A stretch of DNA of 49,611 nucleotides from Candidatus Woesearchaeota archaeon (lineage in GTDB: Archaea > Nanobdellota > Nanobdellia > SCGC-AAA011-G17 > JACPNG01), in assembly GCA_018303365.1 (NCBI GenBank), contig JAGVYI010000019.1, positions 1-49,611 of the forward strand, in the 5' to 3' direction. Positions 25,807-34,379 of this stretch are shown here, piece by piece. Each line of letters starts with the position of its first letter. Position 1 is the first letter of the stretch. A model generated the notes under the pieces. It was given only the letters and a program-made list of their open reading frames with translations. It ran no database searches and was not told the DNA's origin. Position numbers and translations under genes: made by a program.

Positions 25807-27296
25807 ATTGCCTTTTGCTGTGTAGGACCAGAGGACCAGGAAAAATCACGCAGATGACCAAACACGGCTTTAACCCCCTTAAGCGTGTATCTCACATCCT
25901 CAATAGAGCGTATTTTGGCAAGATGACGAACAATGTATTCTGGGTTTAGAAAGATATGGTAAATTTTGTTACAAAGGGCCATAACTTCATCAGGTGTCAT
26001 ATCTTGGGTCTTAAACACAGGTTCACGCATATCAAACCGCTCATAAGCAGTAGGGTCATCAAAAAGAAGCCACTTTTTATCAAGAGCCTCAGCATATAGA
26101 GGAGTCCCAGGATAAGGAATAACAACTGTTGATTGAAGAACATCTGCATAGCCCTTAACCATAAGACGTTTTGCAAGACGATAAGTCTTAAGAGCATCTG
26201 ATTTTGTTTCCCAAGGATACCCGACCATCATAGTAAGGTGAACAGTAAGACCGGCCTGTTTGGCAAGATGACAACTCTCTTCAATACCCAGAACATCAGT
26301 ACCTTTATCAAGTTTATCAATTGTCTTTTGAGAAGCAGATTCAAGACCGTACTTCAAAAGGCGAAACCCAGCTTTTTTCATTAACTTGTACTCTTCTGCA
26401 TTGACAGCACCGAAACGCATATTGCAAGAATACATAACTTTTTTATTGTAACCGCTTTCAATCATAAGTTTACAGAAACGCCTCAACCAAAGACCAACAG
26501 TTATTGTACCTGCATCATCAAAAATTTCTTTAACCCCACACTCATCAACAAGGTACTTTACCTCCTCTAAAACGTTTTCTGGACTACGGGCACGGTAAGT
26601 TCCCTTCGGATAAAGAGTATGGTCCCAAACACAAAAGGTACATTTACCCCACCAGCAGTCTCGACCACTCATAATATAAGCAAGGGGTCTGCCGATTAGA
26701 TTAAACTCCTTTTGATAAAGATCATTTCTGGTAAAAACCCTATCAATAATGGGGGCATCATCAAGTTTGCCCTTAAATGAATAACGACCATTCTCTACAA
26801 TCTTACCAGACTTACGATACCAAACACCCTTCGGTATTGGTTCATTCTTTCGTAAAGCCTCACAAAGTTCAAGAAAAGCAAAATCATAATAGCCTCCATT
26901 AATAAGGTAATCAACAGGGCAAGCATCCATCGTCTCTCGAGGAAAAGCACTGACATGATCTCCGCAAATTGCAATTAATAGGGATGGAAAACGTTTCTTC
27001 AAATCAGAAATAAACTGCCAGTGTTTCTTTATAACGGGTGTCTTGGTCTCAAAGAGAAAAAGGTCAAGTTTTTCACTTTCAAGAAAGCGGTAAAATTCAT
27101 CAGATCCAACCCCTTCTGCAATGGCATCTTTCCAAAATATTTTATAATTCTTATCCTTAAGCATGGTGGCAGCCGTGGCAAGAGCAACAGGGAAGAGGAA
27201 TGTAGGATTATTAAAATACTGAAACTGGCGGTTTTGAGAAAGAAGAGGGGTGCCTTTAGAATCCTCAGTAGGTGGATAGCCAACAAGAATCTTCAT
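25803..27296 (-). CDS. B12-binding radical SAM protein with CX4CX2C cluster motif
   Basis: About 497 residues from the ATG at 27296 (MKILVGYPP), 27 nt downstream of a TATA box, rather than the track start at 27359. The cobalamin domain includes a poorly conserved ICGDHVSAFP. The cluster motif is RDCWWGKCTFCVWDH near residue 212, with four rather than three residues between the first two cysteines. Then EIFDDAGTI, KYGLESASQKTI, MMVGYPWETK, and a C-terminal module IFLNPEYIVRHLAKIRSIEDV plus LKGVKAVF. Coupled by ATGA to the 24412 gene. Similar CWWGKC motifs occur in other radical SAM proteins, so this is probably a functional variant. Confidence 0.9.
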   Translation of the reverse strand: MKILVGYPPTEDSKGTPLLSQNRQFQYFNNPTFLFPVALATAATMLKDKNYKIFWKDAIAEGVGSDEFYRFLESEKLDLFLFETKTPVIKKHWQFISDLKKRFPSLLIAICGDHVSAFPRETMDACPVDYLINGGYYDFAFLELCEALRKNEPIPKGVWYRKSGKIVENGRYSFKGKLDDAPIIDRVFTRNDLYQKEFNLIGRPLAYIMSGRDCWWGKCTFCVWDHTLYPKGTYRARSPENVLEEVKYLVDECGVKEIFDDAGTITVGLWLRRFCKLMIESGYNKKVMYSCNMRFGAVNAEEYKLMKKAGFRLLKYGLESASQKTIDKLDKGTDVLGIEESCHLAKQAGLTVHLTMMVGYPWETKSDALKTYRLAKRLMVKGYADVLQSTVVIPYPGTPLYAEALDKKWLLFDDPTAYERFDMREPVFKTQDMTPDEVMALCNKIYHIFLNPEYIVRHLAKIRSIEDVRYTLKGVKAVFGHLRDFSWSSGPTQQKAI

Positions 27297-27316
27297 AGGA
27301 AAATGCTGATAAACAG

Positions 27317-27330
27317 ATATATAAATATTT
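27317..27330. promoter_or_regulatory. TATA region shared by divergent genes 27296(-) and 27373(+)
   Basis: ATATATAAATATTT can be read as a TATA box on both strands. On - it is about 27 nt from the ATG at 27296. On + a leaderless start would fall near 27347, where an ATG opens a 12-codon frame (MARSIKKNKWNI) that overlaps the start of the 27373 gene. Confidence 0.5.
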
Positions 27331-27372
27331 GTATAGGGGAGAAAGTATGGCGAGGTCAATCAAGAAAAATAA

Positions 27373-27885
27373 ATGGAATATATAATAGCAAATATAGCCT
27401 ATGTAAGCATTATTTTCCTAGGATACGTTTTAGGAATTTGGATAGCACATTTTCTAAGAAAAAAAATAAGCCGATATGATAAATATCTAAGAGCATCTAT
27501 AGGCGTCATCTTTATATTGGTCATAGCAGCAGTCATAACAATAACAAAACTGGAAGTATTATGGTTCATTATTGGACTGTTAATCGGTTCAATAGTGGCA
27601 AAAAAAGCGGCAACTTATTTCTATCTTGGTGTAGCATATGCATTTGCAATAAACACAAATAAAGAAGTAATAGTAACAAGCCTCGTATTCTTAAGGGGAA
27701 TTGGTAGTGGTGCAAGAGAGGCAATAAAACAGAAATTCAAAAAGAAAGCACTAATAAGACTCATTGGAAAATACCTACTTCACTTTCTTGTAGGGTTTGC
27801 AGTCGTTATGATTGGAATAAATGAGTCAGTCTTAAGTGGGGTCATAGTTAGCGGGTTAATAGTGAAGATATTAAAAAATAGGTAA
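27373..27885 (+). CDS. Hypothetical polytopic membrane protein
   Basis: A 170-residue protein with about four hydrophobic segments: IANIAYVSIIFLGYVLGIWIAHFL, ASIGVIFILVIAAVITI, VLWFIIGLLIGSIVA, and FLVGFAVVMIGINESVL-SGVIVSGLIV at the end. Between them lies a basic stretch (GSGAREAIKQKFKKKALIRL). I do not recognise the family. It is flanked by divergent radical SAM and convergent GT2 genes and has no close operon partner. No ribosome binding site is evident before the ATG at 27373. Confidence 0.6.
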   Translation: MEYIIANIAYVSIIFLGYVLGIWIAHFLRKKISRYDKYLRASIGVIFILVIAAVITITKLEVLWFIIGLLIGSIVAKKAATYFYLGVAYAFAINTNKEVIVTSLVFLRGIGSGAREAIKQKFKKKALIRLIGKYLLHFLVGFAVVMIGINESVLSGVIVSGLIVKILKNR

Positions 27886-28836
27886 TTAATGCCGTCTTTC
27901 TTTTAAGATATCTCTTTTATCTGAAAGAAAGGGGAGATATAATGAAAAAAAGGTTACAAGAAATCCCAAACCGTAACTAAAGTGGATAAGAAAATAGAAG
28001 AAAGGGAGTAAAAAGAAAAGAATAATCTTCCTATGGATAGCCATCTCATAAAGAGAAGACAAGAAGCAAAGAAAAGCGTAAAGAAGCAAAACAGTAAGAC
28101 CTAAGGGAAATAAAAAAACAAGAAAAGGAATAGAAAATATATAAACAGCAAAAATTGGAGGTGCTAAAAATACAGGATTAAACCTTGTTCCAAGAATGTG
28201 CTCCTTAAGAAGACGGGCGCGACCATATAAATAGAATTGCCGAAAAAGTAATTTTGGTGTTGGCCTGCGTTTGTGATAAATTTTTATATCTGGAGAGTAA
28301 GCAAGACAAAATCCTTTCAATTTTGCGCGAGCGAGAAATTCTGGGTCCTCACCAGGGAAAATACGCTCATCAAAACCACCAATCTTTTCAAAAGATGTTT
28401 TCCGGACGAAAAGGTTTGCTGAAGTCATGTCAAATTCACTAGCATCAAGAGTCTCAGGGCATACCTTATAGCGATGACTCATTGTATATGAGGCAAAAAA
28501 TGAAGATATTGCATAGCCCCCTATGATCCCAAAAAAACCATCTTGTGGTGGTGTCAGCTGCGGCCCACCAACAAGGTCAACATCTGGATGAAGATTTAAA
28601 AAATTAGCTGCATTATCTAAAAAAGAAGTATCAACAAAAGCATCATCATCTAGAAATATGAGAATCTTTCCTCTAGCTTTTAAGGCCCCGCGATTCCGAT
28701 TCATGGAGGGATTTGTACCTTCTTCAACAATAATTTCATAATCGGATTTTGGAAATTGGCAATTGGAAATAGAATTTATAACCTCTGCATTCCTGCCCGG
28801 ACCAACAGGAATAATAATAGAGAATAACGGTTTCAT
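27886..28836 (-). CDS. GT2 glycosyltransferase with C-terminal membrane segments
   Basis: A 316-residue GT-A enzyme. It shows FSIIIPVGPGRNAEVINSI, NRNRGALKARGKILIFLDDDAFVD (the DxD metal site), VGGPQLTPP, MTSANLFVRKTSFEKIGGFDERIFPGEDPEFLARAKL and a KIYHKRRPTPKLLFRQFYLYGRAR motif near residue 210. Two or three hydrophobic segments follow. This resembles chain-extending GT2 enzymes of exopolysaccharide synthesis rather than dolichyl-phosphate transferases. It is the last gene of the 31863-27886 minus operon, overlapping its neighbour by 4 bp, and ends one base after the convergent 27373 gene. Confidence 0.9.
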   Translation of the reverse strand: MKPLFSIIIPVGPGRNAEVINSISNCQFPKSDYEIIVEEGTNPSMNRNRGALKARGKILIFLDDDAFVDTSFLDNAANFLNLHPDVDLVGGPQLTPPQDGFFGIIGGYAISSFFASYTMSHRYKVCPETLDASEFDMTSANLFVRKTSFEKIGGFDERIFPGEDPEFLARAKLKGFCLAYSPDIKIYHKRRPTPKLLFRQFYLYGRARLLKEHILGTRFNPVFLAPPIFAVYIFSIPFLVFLFPLGLTVLLLYAFLCFLSSLYEMAIHRKIILFFLLPFFYFLIHFSYGLGFLVTFFSLYLPFLSDKRDILKERRH

Positions 28837-29612
28837 GTAAGCCTCCTGTGAAGTTTAAGGCTATCGGGGAGTTTATCATAAATGTATATGAGGAATTTTA
28901 AAGGAGAGTATAGAAGACGTAAGCGGATTGTAGAGAAGAACATCTCAAGACTAACACGCCTCAGCCGAAGTTTTGATTGACCAATATCCTCCCAGGTTGT
29001 AGGAACCTCCTTAATGCTAAAACCATTCCGGAGAAGTAAGTAGAGAAGGTTAATATCAAACCCCCAACGACTGATTCCAAGTTCAGGCAGAACGCGTAAG
29101 ATAGCTGCACGACGAAAAACCTTACACCCGCACTGGGTATCACGAATCTTAATCGGAAAAAGAGAACGAACAAAGGTATTAAAAACGCGACTTGCTAAAC
29201 GCCGAGAGAAATCTTGTCTCTTTTTTATAATTGCCCCGGAGACCAATCTTGAAGCAACAACACCATCATAATCTTTCAGGAAGGGAATAAGAGTATCAAA
29301 AGCCTGAGGAAGGGAAGCAAGGTCTGCATCTACAAAACCTAAATAGTTTCCTTTAGCAATGCGAAACCCTTCAACAATTGCCCCACCCTTTCCTATTGGA
29401 TCTGGAATATCCAAATAGCATATTTGAGGGAACTTTTTGATACATTCTTGCACAACACGGAGGGTATTATCATTACAGTTATTAAGAACAACAATTATTT
29501 CAAAAGAGGTGTTAAAGCGTTTGGAGAAATAAGAACCGTAGCCAAGAAGGGTGTCCCTAATACGCCTTTCTTCGTTTCGTGCAGGAATTATTATTGAAAG
29601 GTGTTTGGTCAT
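28833..29612 (-). CDS. GT2 dolichyl-phosphate glucosyltransferase-like (ALG5-like)
   Basis: A 259-residue GT-A enzyme with LSIIIPARNEERRIRDTLLGYGSYF, IIVVLNNCNDNT, PIGKGGAIVEGFRIAKGNYLGFVDADLASLP (DxD), VVASRLVSGA, RDTQCGCKVFRRAAI, and WGFDINLLYLL. The KGGA and DTQCGxK motifs are those of ALG5-type dolichyl-phosphate beta-glucosyltransferases. It may lie at the membrane with the flippase encoded next to it, which it overlaps by 4 bp. Likely makes a polyprenyl-phosphate-linked hexose for the cluster. Confidence 0.92.
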   Translation of the reverse strand: MTKHLSIIIPARNEERRIRDTLLGYGSYFSKRFNTSFEIIVVLNNCNDNTLRVVQECIKKFPQICYLDIPDPIGKGGAIVEGFRIAKGNYLGFVDADLASLPQAFDTLIPFLKDYDGVVASRLVSGAIIKKRQDFSRRLASRVFNTFVRSLFPIKIRDTQCGCKVFRRAAILRVLPELGISRWGFDINLLYLLLRNGFSIKEVPTTWEDIGQSKLRLRRVSLEMFFSTIRLRLLYSPLKFLIYIYDKLPDSLKLHRRLT

Positions 29613-30862
29613 TTTCTAATAAGTGTAATTATAAAAAGTACCAGGAACAAAAGGGCGGTAAAGCTAGTTAAAAGATAAACAATTTGCGATAGGCTTTGAT
29701 GGAATGAAACCAAGAGAACAACCTCGGCAAGATTAAATGGAATAAGAATCAAAAGAAAACGATACCTGTGCAGGGATATGCGATAGAAAGATAGAACATA
29801 GACAAGGGAAAAAAAGGTCATAAATAGACCGAAAAATCCAAGTATAGGGGTGATCCTCAAGAAAGCTTCACCGAAAAACAGGCGAACAACAAAAGAGGGG
29901 AAGAGAAAATAAAAAAAGGTAACACCAAATCCGAAAATACCAATAAGGATTAATGACCTAAACAAGATAGGGCGGGAAAGACGGGAACTATTCTGCAATG
30001 CTGATACTTTTGGGAACATAACAAGGCTGATGGAGATTGATCCGAAAAAGATAACCTTCCCTAATATAGCAAGTGCAGAGTAAAAACCAGCATCAACAGA
30101 ATCAAAGTAATGCTTAACAAGAAGAACATCAATGGTGTAAAAAGCAGTTAAACTAAAGAGCATTAAAAAAACAGGAAGAGAGTAGCGGTAAATGCTGCGT
30201 GTGGAAGTTGGAATCTTCTTGAGCTTAAAAAGGAACCGAAAAGCTGGGAATGAAACAAGGAATGGGAATATATAAGAAGCAGTGAAAGCAAAAAATGCGC
30301 CACTAACTCCAAGACCCGCTGATAGAAAAATGAGAACAAGGATAAGTTTAGAAACACCTTCAAGGACATAATTCACTCCAAGCGCCTTAAAATTTAGAAG
30401 ACCCTGTAGTGCACCGCGGGTTACAGGCAGAAAAAATGAAAAGAATACAACACTGGATAGTGCAAGAAAAGGAAGAAAAGAAGGAATCTTTAGAAAATCT
30501 TGTAAGAAAGGTATAATAATGAAAAAAAGAATTACAGTTATAGATGCGTATAGAAGCATTCGTAAAAATCCCCTTTTAAGTAAATAAGATATCTCTCCGA
30601 ATTTACCTTCTGAACGAAGGCCAGATACAAAATGGGAGAATGTAGTCTGGATGGTATTGAATGGAACTATAAGAAAGTATATCAAAGAAAACAAAGTGCC
30701 AAAAACCCCATAATCAGCAGGACCAAGTGATCGTCCTATAACAAAGTGATAAAGATAACTAAGAAAGTTTAAGGCAGTTATGGACGAGAAGAGAAGAAGA
30801 TTATCCTTAAGAAAAGAAACATCACCAATAAAATAATTGTAAACTCGTCTCAAAAACATCAT
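29609..30862 (-). CDS. Polysaccharide flippase (Wzx/MATE-like)
   Basis: About 417 residues with 12 or so membrane segments. The N-terminus FLKDNLLLFSSITALNFLSYLYHFVIGRSLGPADYGVFGTLFSL is the typical Wzx first helix and GRxLGPxxYG motif. The track starts at a TTG at 30871; the ATG at 30862 overlaps the upstream stop as ATGA, with GGGTGAT close by, and matches the coupling used elsewhere in this operon. It would flip a lipid-linked oligosaccharide built by neighbouring GTs to the outer face for AglB or a polymerase. Confidence 0.92.
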   Translation of the reverse strand: MMFLRRVYNYFIGDVSFLKDNLLLFSSITALNFLSYLYHFVIGRSLGPADYGVFGTLFSLIYFLIVPFNTIQTTFSHFVSGLRSEGKFGEISYLLKRGFLRMLLYASITVILFFIIIPFLQDFLKIPSFLPFLALSSVVFFSFFLPVTRGALQGLLNFKALGVNYVLEGVSKLILVLIFLSAGLGVSGAFFAFTASYIFPFLVSFPAFRFLFKLKKIPTSTRSIYRYSLPVFLMLFSLTAFYTIDVLLVKHYFDSVDAGFYSALAILGKVIFFGSISISLVMFPKVSALQNSSRLSRPILFRSLILIGIFGFGVTFFYFLFPSFVVRLFFGEAFLRITPILGFFGLFMTFFSLVYVLSFYRISLHRYRFLLILIPFNLAEVVLLVSFHQSLSQIVYLLTSFTALLFLVLFIITLIRK

Positions 30863-31863
30863 ATCACCCAAATAAGACTGGAGAAAACAATTTCAATAAA
30901 AATAATGGAATAAGTGATTTGCCTTTCAGTAAATCTTCCAGTCCTGGTAAAAAAATGAGGTATTGAACAAACTTTATCTGAATGGGTATGGATCCTTCCA
31001 TCCTTAAAGAAACCATAGCTAGCAGCCTTAAACTTACTGCGCGCCTTCAGTAGTGCTTCAAAAAAGAAGGGTATTGAAACAATGAAAACTGCCCGCTCTA
31101 TATTGCCCAAAATAGCAAGAGTAGCAAGAGTAGCACCAAGGAGGTATGTTAATGAATCTCCCGGTAAAATCTTTGCAGGATATTTGTTAAAATAAAAAAA
31201 GGCAGCAAGAGGTGCAAAAACACTTAAAGCGATAAGGGCAGCAAGAAAACGGTCATTGGCAAAAGCATAAAGACCAAGCATGCCTATAGATACAAGTCCA
31301 AGACCAGCCTCAAGACCGTTAAAACCAGCAAGCATATTTACCATATTAGCGGCAACAACAACGATGACAGGAACTAGGACCAGAGGATAAAATGGACCAA
31401 AACGAAGATCGCCTATGAAAGGCAGGTTAATGGTAGTAAATCCTGCATTCACAACCATAAGTGGAATTGCGGCAAATAAGGTAAGAAGGGGTTTTTGTAA
31501 TTGGCTAAGACCGTAAGAGGCACTCTTATCTCCACGAATCAAAAGGTCATCAATAAACCCAATGAGGCTAACAAGAAGAATTGATGTAATAGCTGCAAAA
31601 AGGAGCGTAAGGTCACGCCCACTAAAGGAGAATCCTGTAATGTGTGGAAGAAAGGTGCTGTTGAAAATAAAAAACATGACAGCAACAATAAATCCGACAA
31701 TAACAACAACCCCCCCGGAAAGAGGAACGAGTGGAGTGCCCAGCTTGTTCTGGTCCTTAACAACAAGGCCAATACGGCAAAGATAGCGGATAAACCTAGG
31801 AAGAGACAAAAAAGTAACTAAAAAACCGAGAAATGCGCTCAATATAGGCACAATCGCTGCCAT
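30859..31863 (-). CDS. UDP-GlcNAc:dolichyl-phosphate GlcNAc-1-P transferase-like (Alg7/AglH-like)
   Basis: A 334-residue polytopic enzyme of the MraY/WecA/Alg7 superfamily. Marks include LGTPLVPLSGGVVVIVG after the first helix, FIDDLL (the DD catalytic region), NMVNMLAGFNGLEAGLG (the NxxNxxDGxxGL-type loop with A in place of D), and FYFNKYPAKILPGDSLTYLLGA. The GFNGLE form is found in archaeal and eukaryotic Alg7-type enzymes. It would prime glycan assembly by moving a sugar-1-phosphate onto dolichyl phosphate in the membrane. First gene of the minus operon continuing with flippase and two GT2 genes. Confidence 0.92.
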   Translation of the reverse strand: MAAIVPILSAFLGFLVTFLSLPRFIRYLCRIGLVVKDQNKLGTPLVPLSGGVVVIVGFIVAVMFFIFNSTFLPHITGFSFSGRDLTLLFAAITSILLVSLIGFIDDLLIRGDKSASYGLSQLQKPLLTLFAAIPLMVVNAGFTTINLPFIGDLRFGPFYPLVLVPVIVVVAANMVNMLAGFNGLEAGLGLVSIGMLGLYAFANDRFLAALIALSVFAPLAAFFYFNKYPAKILPGDSLTYLLGATLATLAILGNIERAVFIVSIPFFFEALLKARSKFKAASYGFFKDGRIHTHSDKVCSIPHFFTRTGRFTERQITYSIIFIEIVFSSLIWVI

Positions 31864-31884
31864 GGCAAGAGTACCCTAAAGCAA

Positions 31885-31895
31885 CATATATAAAC
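31885..31895 (-). promoter_or_regulatory. TATA box of the 31863-27886 operon
   Basis: CGTTTATATAT on the minus strand lies about 27 nt before the ATG at 31863, predicting a leaderless mRNA for the priming transferase. Confidence 0.6.
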
Positions 31896-31969
31896 GTTTG
31901 TAAAACATAATAAGACAAAAACTTTAAAAAAGGACGGAACTTCAAATACAGGAGAGGGGTGGAGAGGAT

Positions 31970-33427
31970 ATGGCGGATATAGTTCTTGTAAAACCAAGCG
32001 TTGGATGGTATGACACAATAAAAAGCCATCTTGATGTGCCTCTTGGAATTCTAGGAGCCGCCACACTTGTAAACCAAGAATATGAAGTAAAAATAATTGA
32101 TCAGCAACTTGACCAAGAATGGAAAAAACATATCAGGCAGGAACTTAATCAAAATCCCTTGCTTGTCGGCATGGGGGCAATGACAGGCGAACAACTGAGG
32201 CACGCTATTGAGATAGCAGAATTTGTAAGGCAAGAAGAAAAGAAGATGCCCATAGTGTGGGGAGGAATACACCCTACCCTTATGCCAGAGCAAACAATAA
32301 AAGATGCAAGAGTCGATTATGTTGTAAAAGGAGAGGGAGAGGTAACAATAAAAGAACTTGCAAAATCACTTGAAAAAGGAAAATCAATAGATACAGTTCA
32401 AGGAATATACTATAAAGATAACGGATTCATCAAGTCAACCCCTCAAAGGCCATATGCAGATATGAACGAACTCCCAATAATGCCGTTTGAACTTCTTGAC
32501 ATGGAAAAATATCTTCCAAAAAACTTTGGGATGAAGTCAATTATTCTTGAAAGCTCACGCGGTTGTCCATTTAGATGTACATTTTGTCGAAATACAACAA
32601 GCTACTTTAGAAGATGGGGGGCACTCAGGCCAGAAAAAGTAATAGAGCTCATGCAACATGTAAAAGAAAAGTATGGTGTGAAAGCTGTTCACTTCCAAGA
32701 TGAAAACTTCTTTACAGACATCAATAGAGCAAAAGAAACTGTAGGGCTAATAAAGACAGAACTACCAGATATGCAATGGTTGGTAAACAGCCTCAGGATT
32801 GATACTCTTGACAGGATGGATAGAGATTTTCTAAGGTTGATAGATGATAGCAATTGCATACAACTAAAAATAGGTGTAGAGTCTGGTTCGCCAAGAATTC
32901 TCAAAATGATCAAAAAGGATATCACAGTAGAGCAGGTCATAAGGGTAAACAGGAAATTAGCAGACTTCAAGACATCACCACTTTACAATTTTATGTGTGC
33001 CTTTCCGCACGAAACTGTAGAGGATATAAGGAAAACTGTAAACTTGATATTCAAATTATACCATGACAATAAAAAAGCAAAATCCTCCGCAATTAACATT
33101 TACACGCCATACCCTGGAACAGAGTTGTATGATGAGACAATAAAGATGGGTTTCAAAGAACCCGAAACACTTGATGAGTGGAGCCAATATTCTTTTGAAA
33201 AGACAGAGCCAGTGTGGTTACCAAAAGAACAACAAAGGTTGGTAAAATCGTTGTTCTTCAGCTCGCTGTTTATGACAGGTTACGATGAGGAATTTATAAA
33301 CTCCCCATTTATAAAACTCGGGATAAAATTATATCAACCTATCGCAAAATTTAGAACAAAAAATATGTTTTTTAAAGGGATGATAGAGCCGAAAATAAAA
33401 GAAATGGTTGTCAGAAATTATGAGTAA
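31970..33427 (+). CDS. B12-binding radical SAM protein (subfamily 2)
   Basis: A 485-residue protein the same length as the 2927 paralogue. Cobalamin domain: LDVPLGILGAATLVNQEYEVKIIDQ, VWGGIHPTLMP. Radical SAM core: SSRGCPFRCTFCRNTT near residue 200, FQDENFFTD, IGVESGSPRIL, TPYPGTELYDE. The C-terminus (about 400-485) lacks the FYFRP module; its LDEWSQYSFEKTEPVWLP resembles the LDRWADRLKLTWLNW stretch of the 2927 protein, defining a second subfamily. The ATG follows a purine-rich GGAGAGGGGTGGAGAGGAT leader. It overlaps the convergent methyltransferase by 17 bp. Confidence 0.92.
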   Translation: MADIVLVKPSVGWYDTIKSHLDVPLGILGAATLVNQEYEVKIIDQQLDQEWKKHIRQELNQNPLLVGMGAMTGEQLRHAIEIAEFVRQEEKKMPIVWGGIHPTLMPEQTIKDARVDYVVKGEGEVTIKELAKSLEKGKSIDTVQGIYYKDNGFIKSTPQRPYADMNELPIMPFELLDMEKYLPKNFGMKSIILESSRGCPFRCTFCRNTTSYFRRWGALRPEKVIELMQHVKEKYGVKAVHFQDENFFTDINRAKETVGLIKTELPDMQWLVNSLRIDTLDRMDRDFLRLIDDSNCIQLKIGVESGSPRILKMIKKDITVEQVIRVNRKLADFKTSPLYNFMCAFPHETVEDIRKTVNLIFKLYHDNKKAKSSAINIYTPYPGTELYDETIKMGFKEPETLDEWSQYSFEKTEPVWLPKEQQRLVKSLFFSSLFMTGYDEEFINSPFIKLGIKLYQPIAKFRTKNMFFKGMIEPKIKEMVVRNYE

Positions 33428-34379
33428 TTGTCTTCTTAGTACAATAAGCCTTGAGGTGTATAGCCTTAAAGTTAAAAACGCGGGATAAAAAATCAAGAGT
33501 GATGAAACCAAACTGCAAAATACGATAAAAGACACCCATTTGATTGAATATGGTTTCTGGATATTCAATGTAAGAGTGGGTATGAAGGACAGTAAATCCT
33601 GCCTGCTCAAGAAGACGTTTAAGTAGGTGTGGAGAAAACTCATAAAGGTGGTAAGGCATGTCTAACTTCAGTTTATTTAATTTCAAGACTGTAAGGGCAG
33701 CCCCCTTATTTTTAGATTGAAAAAAAGACAAGAATTTTGTAATAGAGCGGGCAGTATAAAATAGAAATGAGTTAACGTAAATAGGAACCCCTACAACAAA
33801 TATCCCATCATCCTTCAGTAGATCATAAACCCTCTTCACAAAAGCAGAAGGGCCTTCAACATGTTCAAGAACATTGCCAGCATGAATAACATCAAAAGAA
33901 TGAAGCGGCAAGTCTGCATCAAAAATCTCACCTGTATAAACGGGAAGTCCCAAATGCCCACGCGCATACGAAGAGGCCCATTCTGAAATATCAATACCCT
34001 CAGGCGACCAGCCCCTTTCTCTTGCCATATCTAAAAAATATCCACCAGCACACCCAATATCAAGAAGCTTTCCAATAGGCCTTTTAAACCTAGATAGGGT
34101 ACTGAAAATTTTACTGTATTCCCTCTCATAACGCTCACGGTCCTCAAGATAACCTCGCTCACGCATACCACTCACTTTATTTCCTTCAAAGTAATCACGG
34201 GAGTACATTTGTTCCCGTTGACGTTTTGATGGAAGAGGATCAACAAATACAATACCGCACTCATTGCAGCGAACAAGATCAAAAAATAATTTGTCAATAA
34301 GATACATTTGCTTAAAAAATACTGAAAAGTCATTAGAACTGCAGATAGCGCACTGACGTTTAGACGAGTTTATGGTCAT
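33411..34379 (-). CDS. SAM-dependent methyltransferase with N-terminal zinc-binding motif
   Basis: A 322-residue protein. The N-terminus CAICSSNDFSVFFKQ...LVRCNECGIVFVDPLP has two Cys pairs expected to bind zinc, as in NDP-hexose C-methyltransferases and related surface-glycan methyltransferases. The Rossmann domain follows: KLLDIGCAGGYFLDMARERG (motif I), EGIDISEWASSYARG, FDVIHAGNVLEHVEGP, and LLKDDGIFVVGVP. A C-terminal helical domain is present. It overlaps the upstream GT2 by 4 bp and ends the AglB operon. Probably methylates a sugar of the N-glycan. Confidence 0.9.
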   Translation of the reverse strand: MTINSSKRQCAICSSNDFSVFFKQMYLIDKLFFDLVRCNECGIVFVDPLPSKRQREQMYSRDYFEGNKVSGMRERGYLEDRERYEREYSKIFSTLSRFKRPIGKLLDIGCAGGYFLDMARERGWSPEGIDISEWASSYARGHLGLPVYTGEIFDADLPLHSFDVIHAGNVLEHVEGPSAFVKRVYDLLKDDGIFVVGVPIYVNSFLFYTARSITKFLSFFQSKNKGAALTVLKLNKLKLDMPYHLYEFSPHLLKRLLEQAGFTVLHTHSYIEYPETIFNQMGVFYRILQFGFITLDFLSRVFNFKAIHLKAYCTKKTITHNF

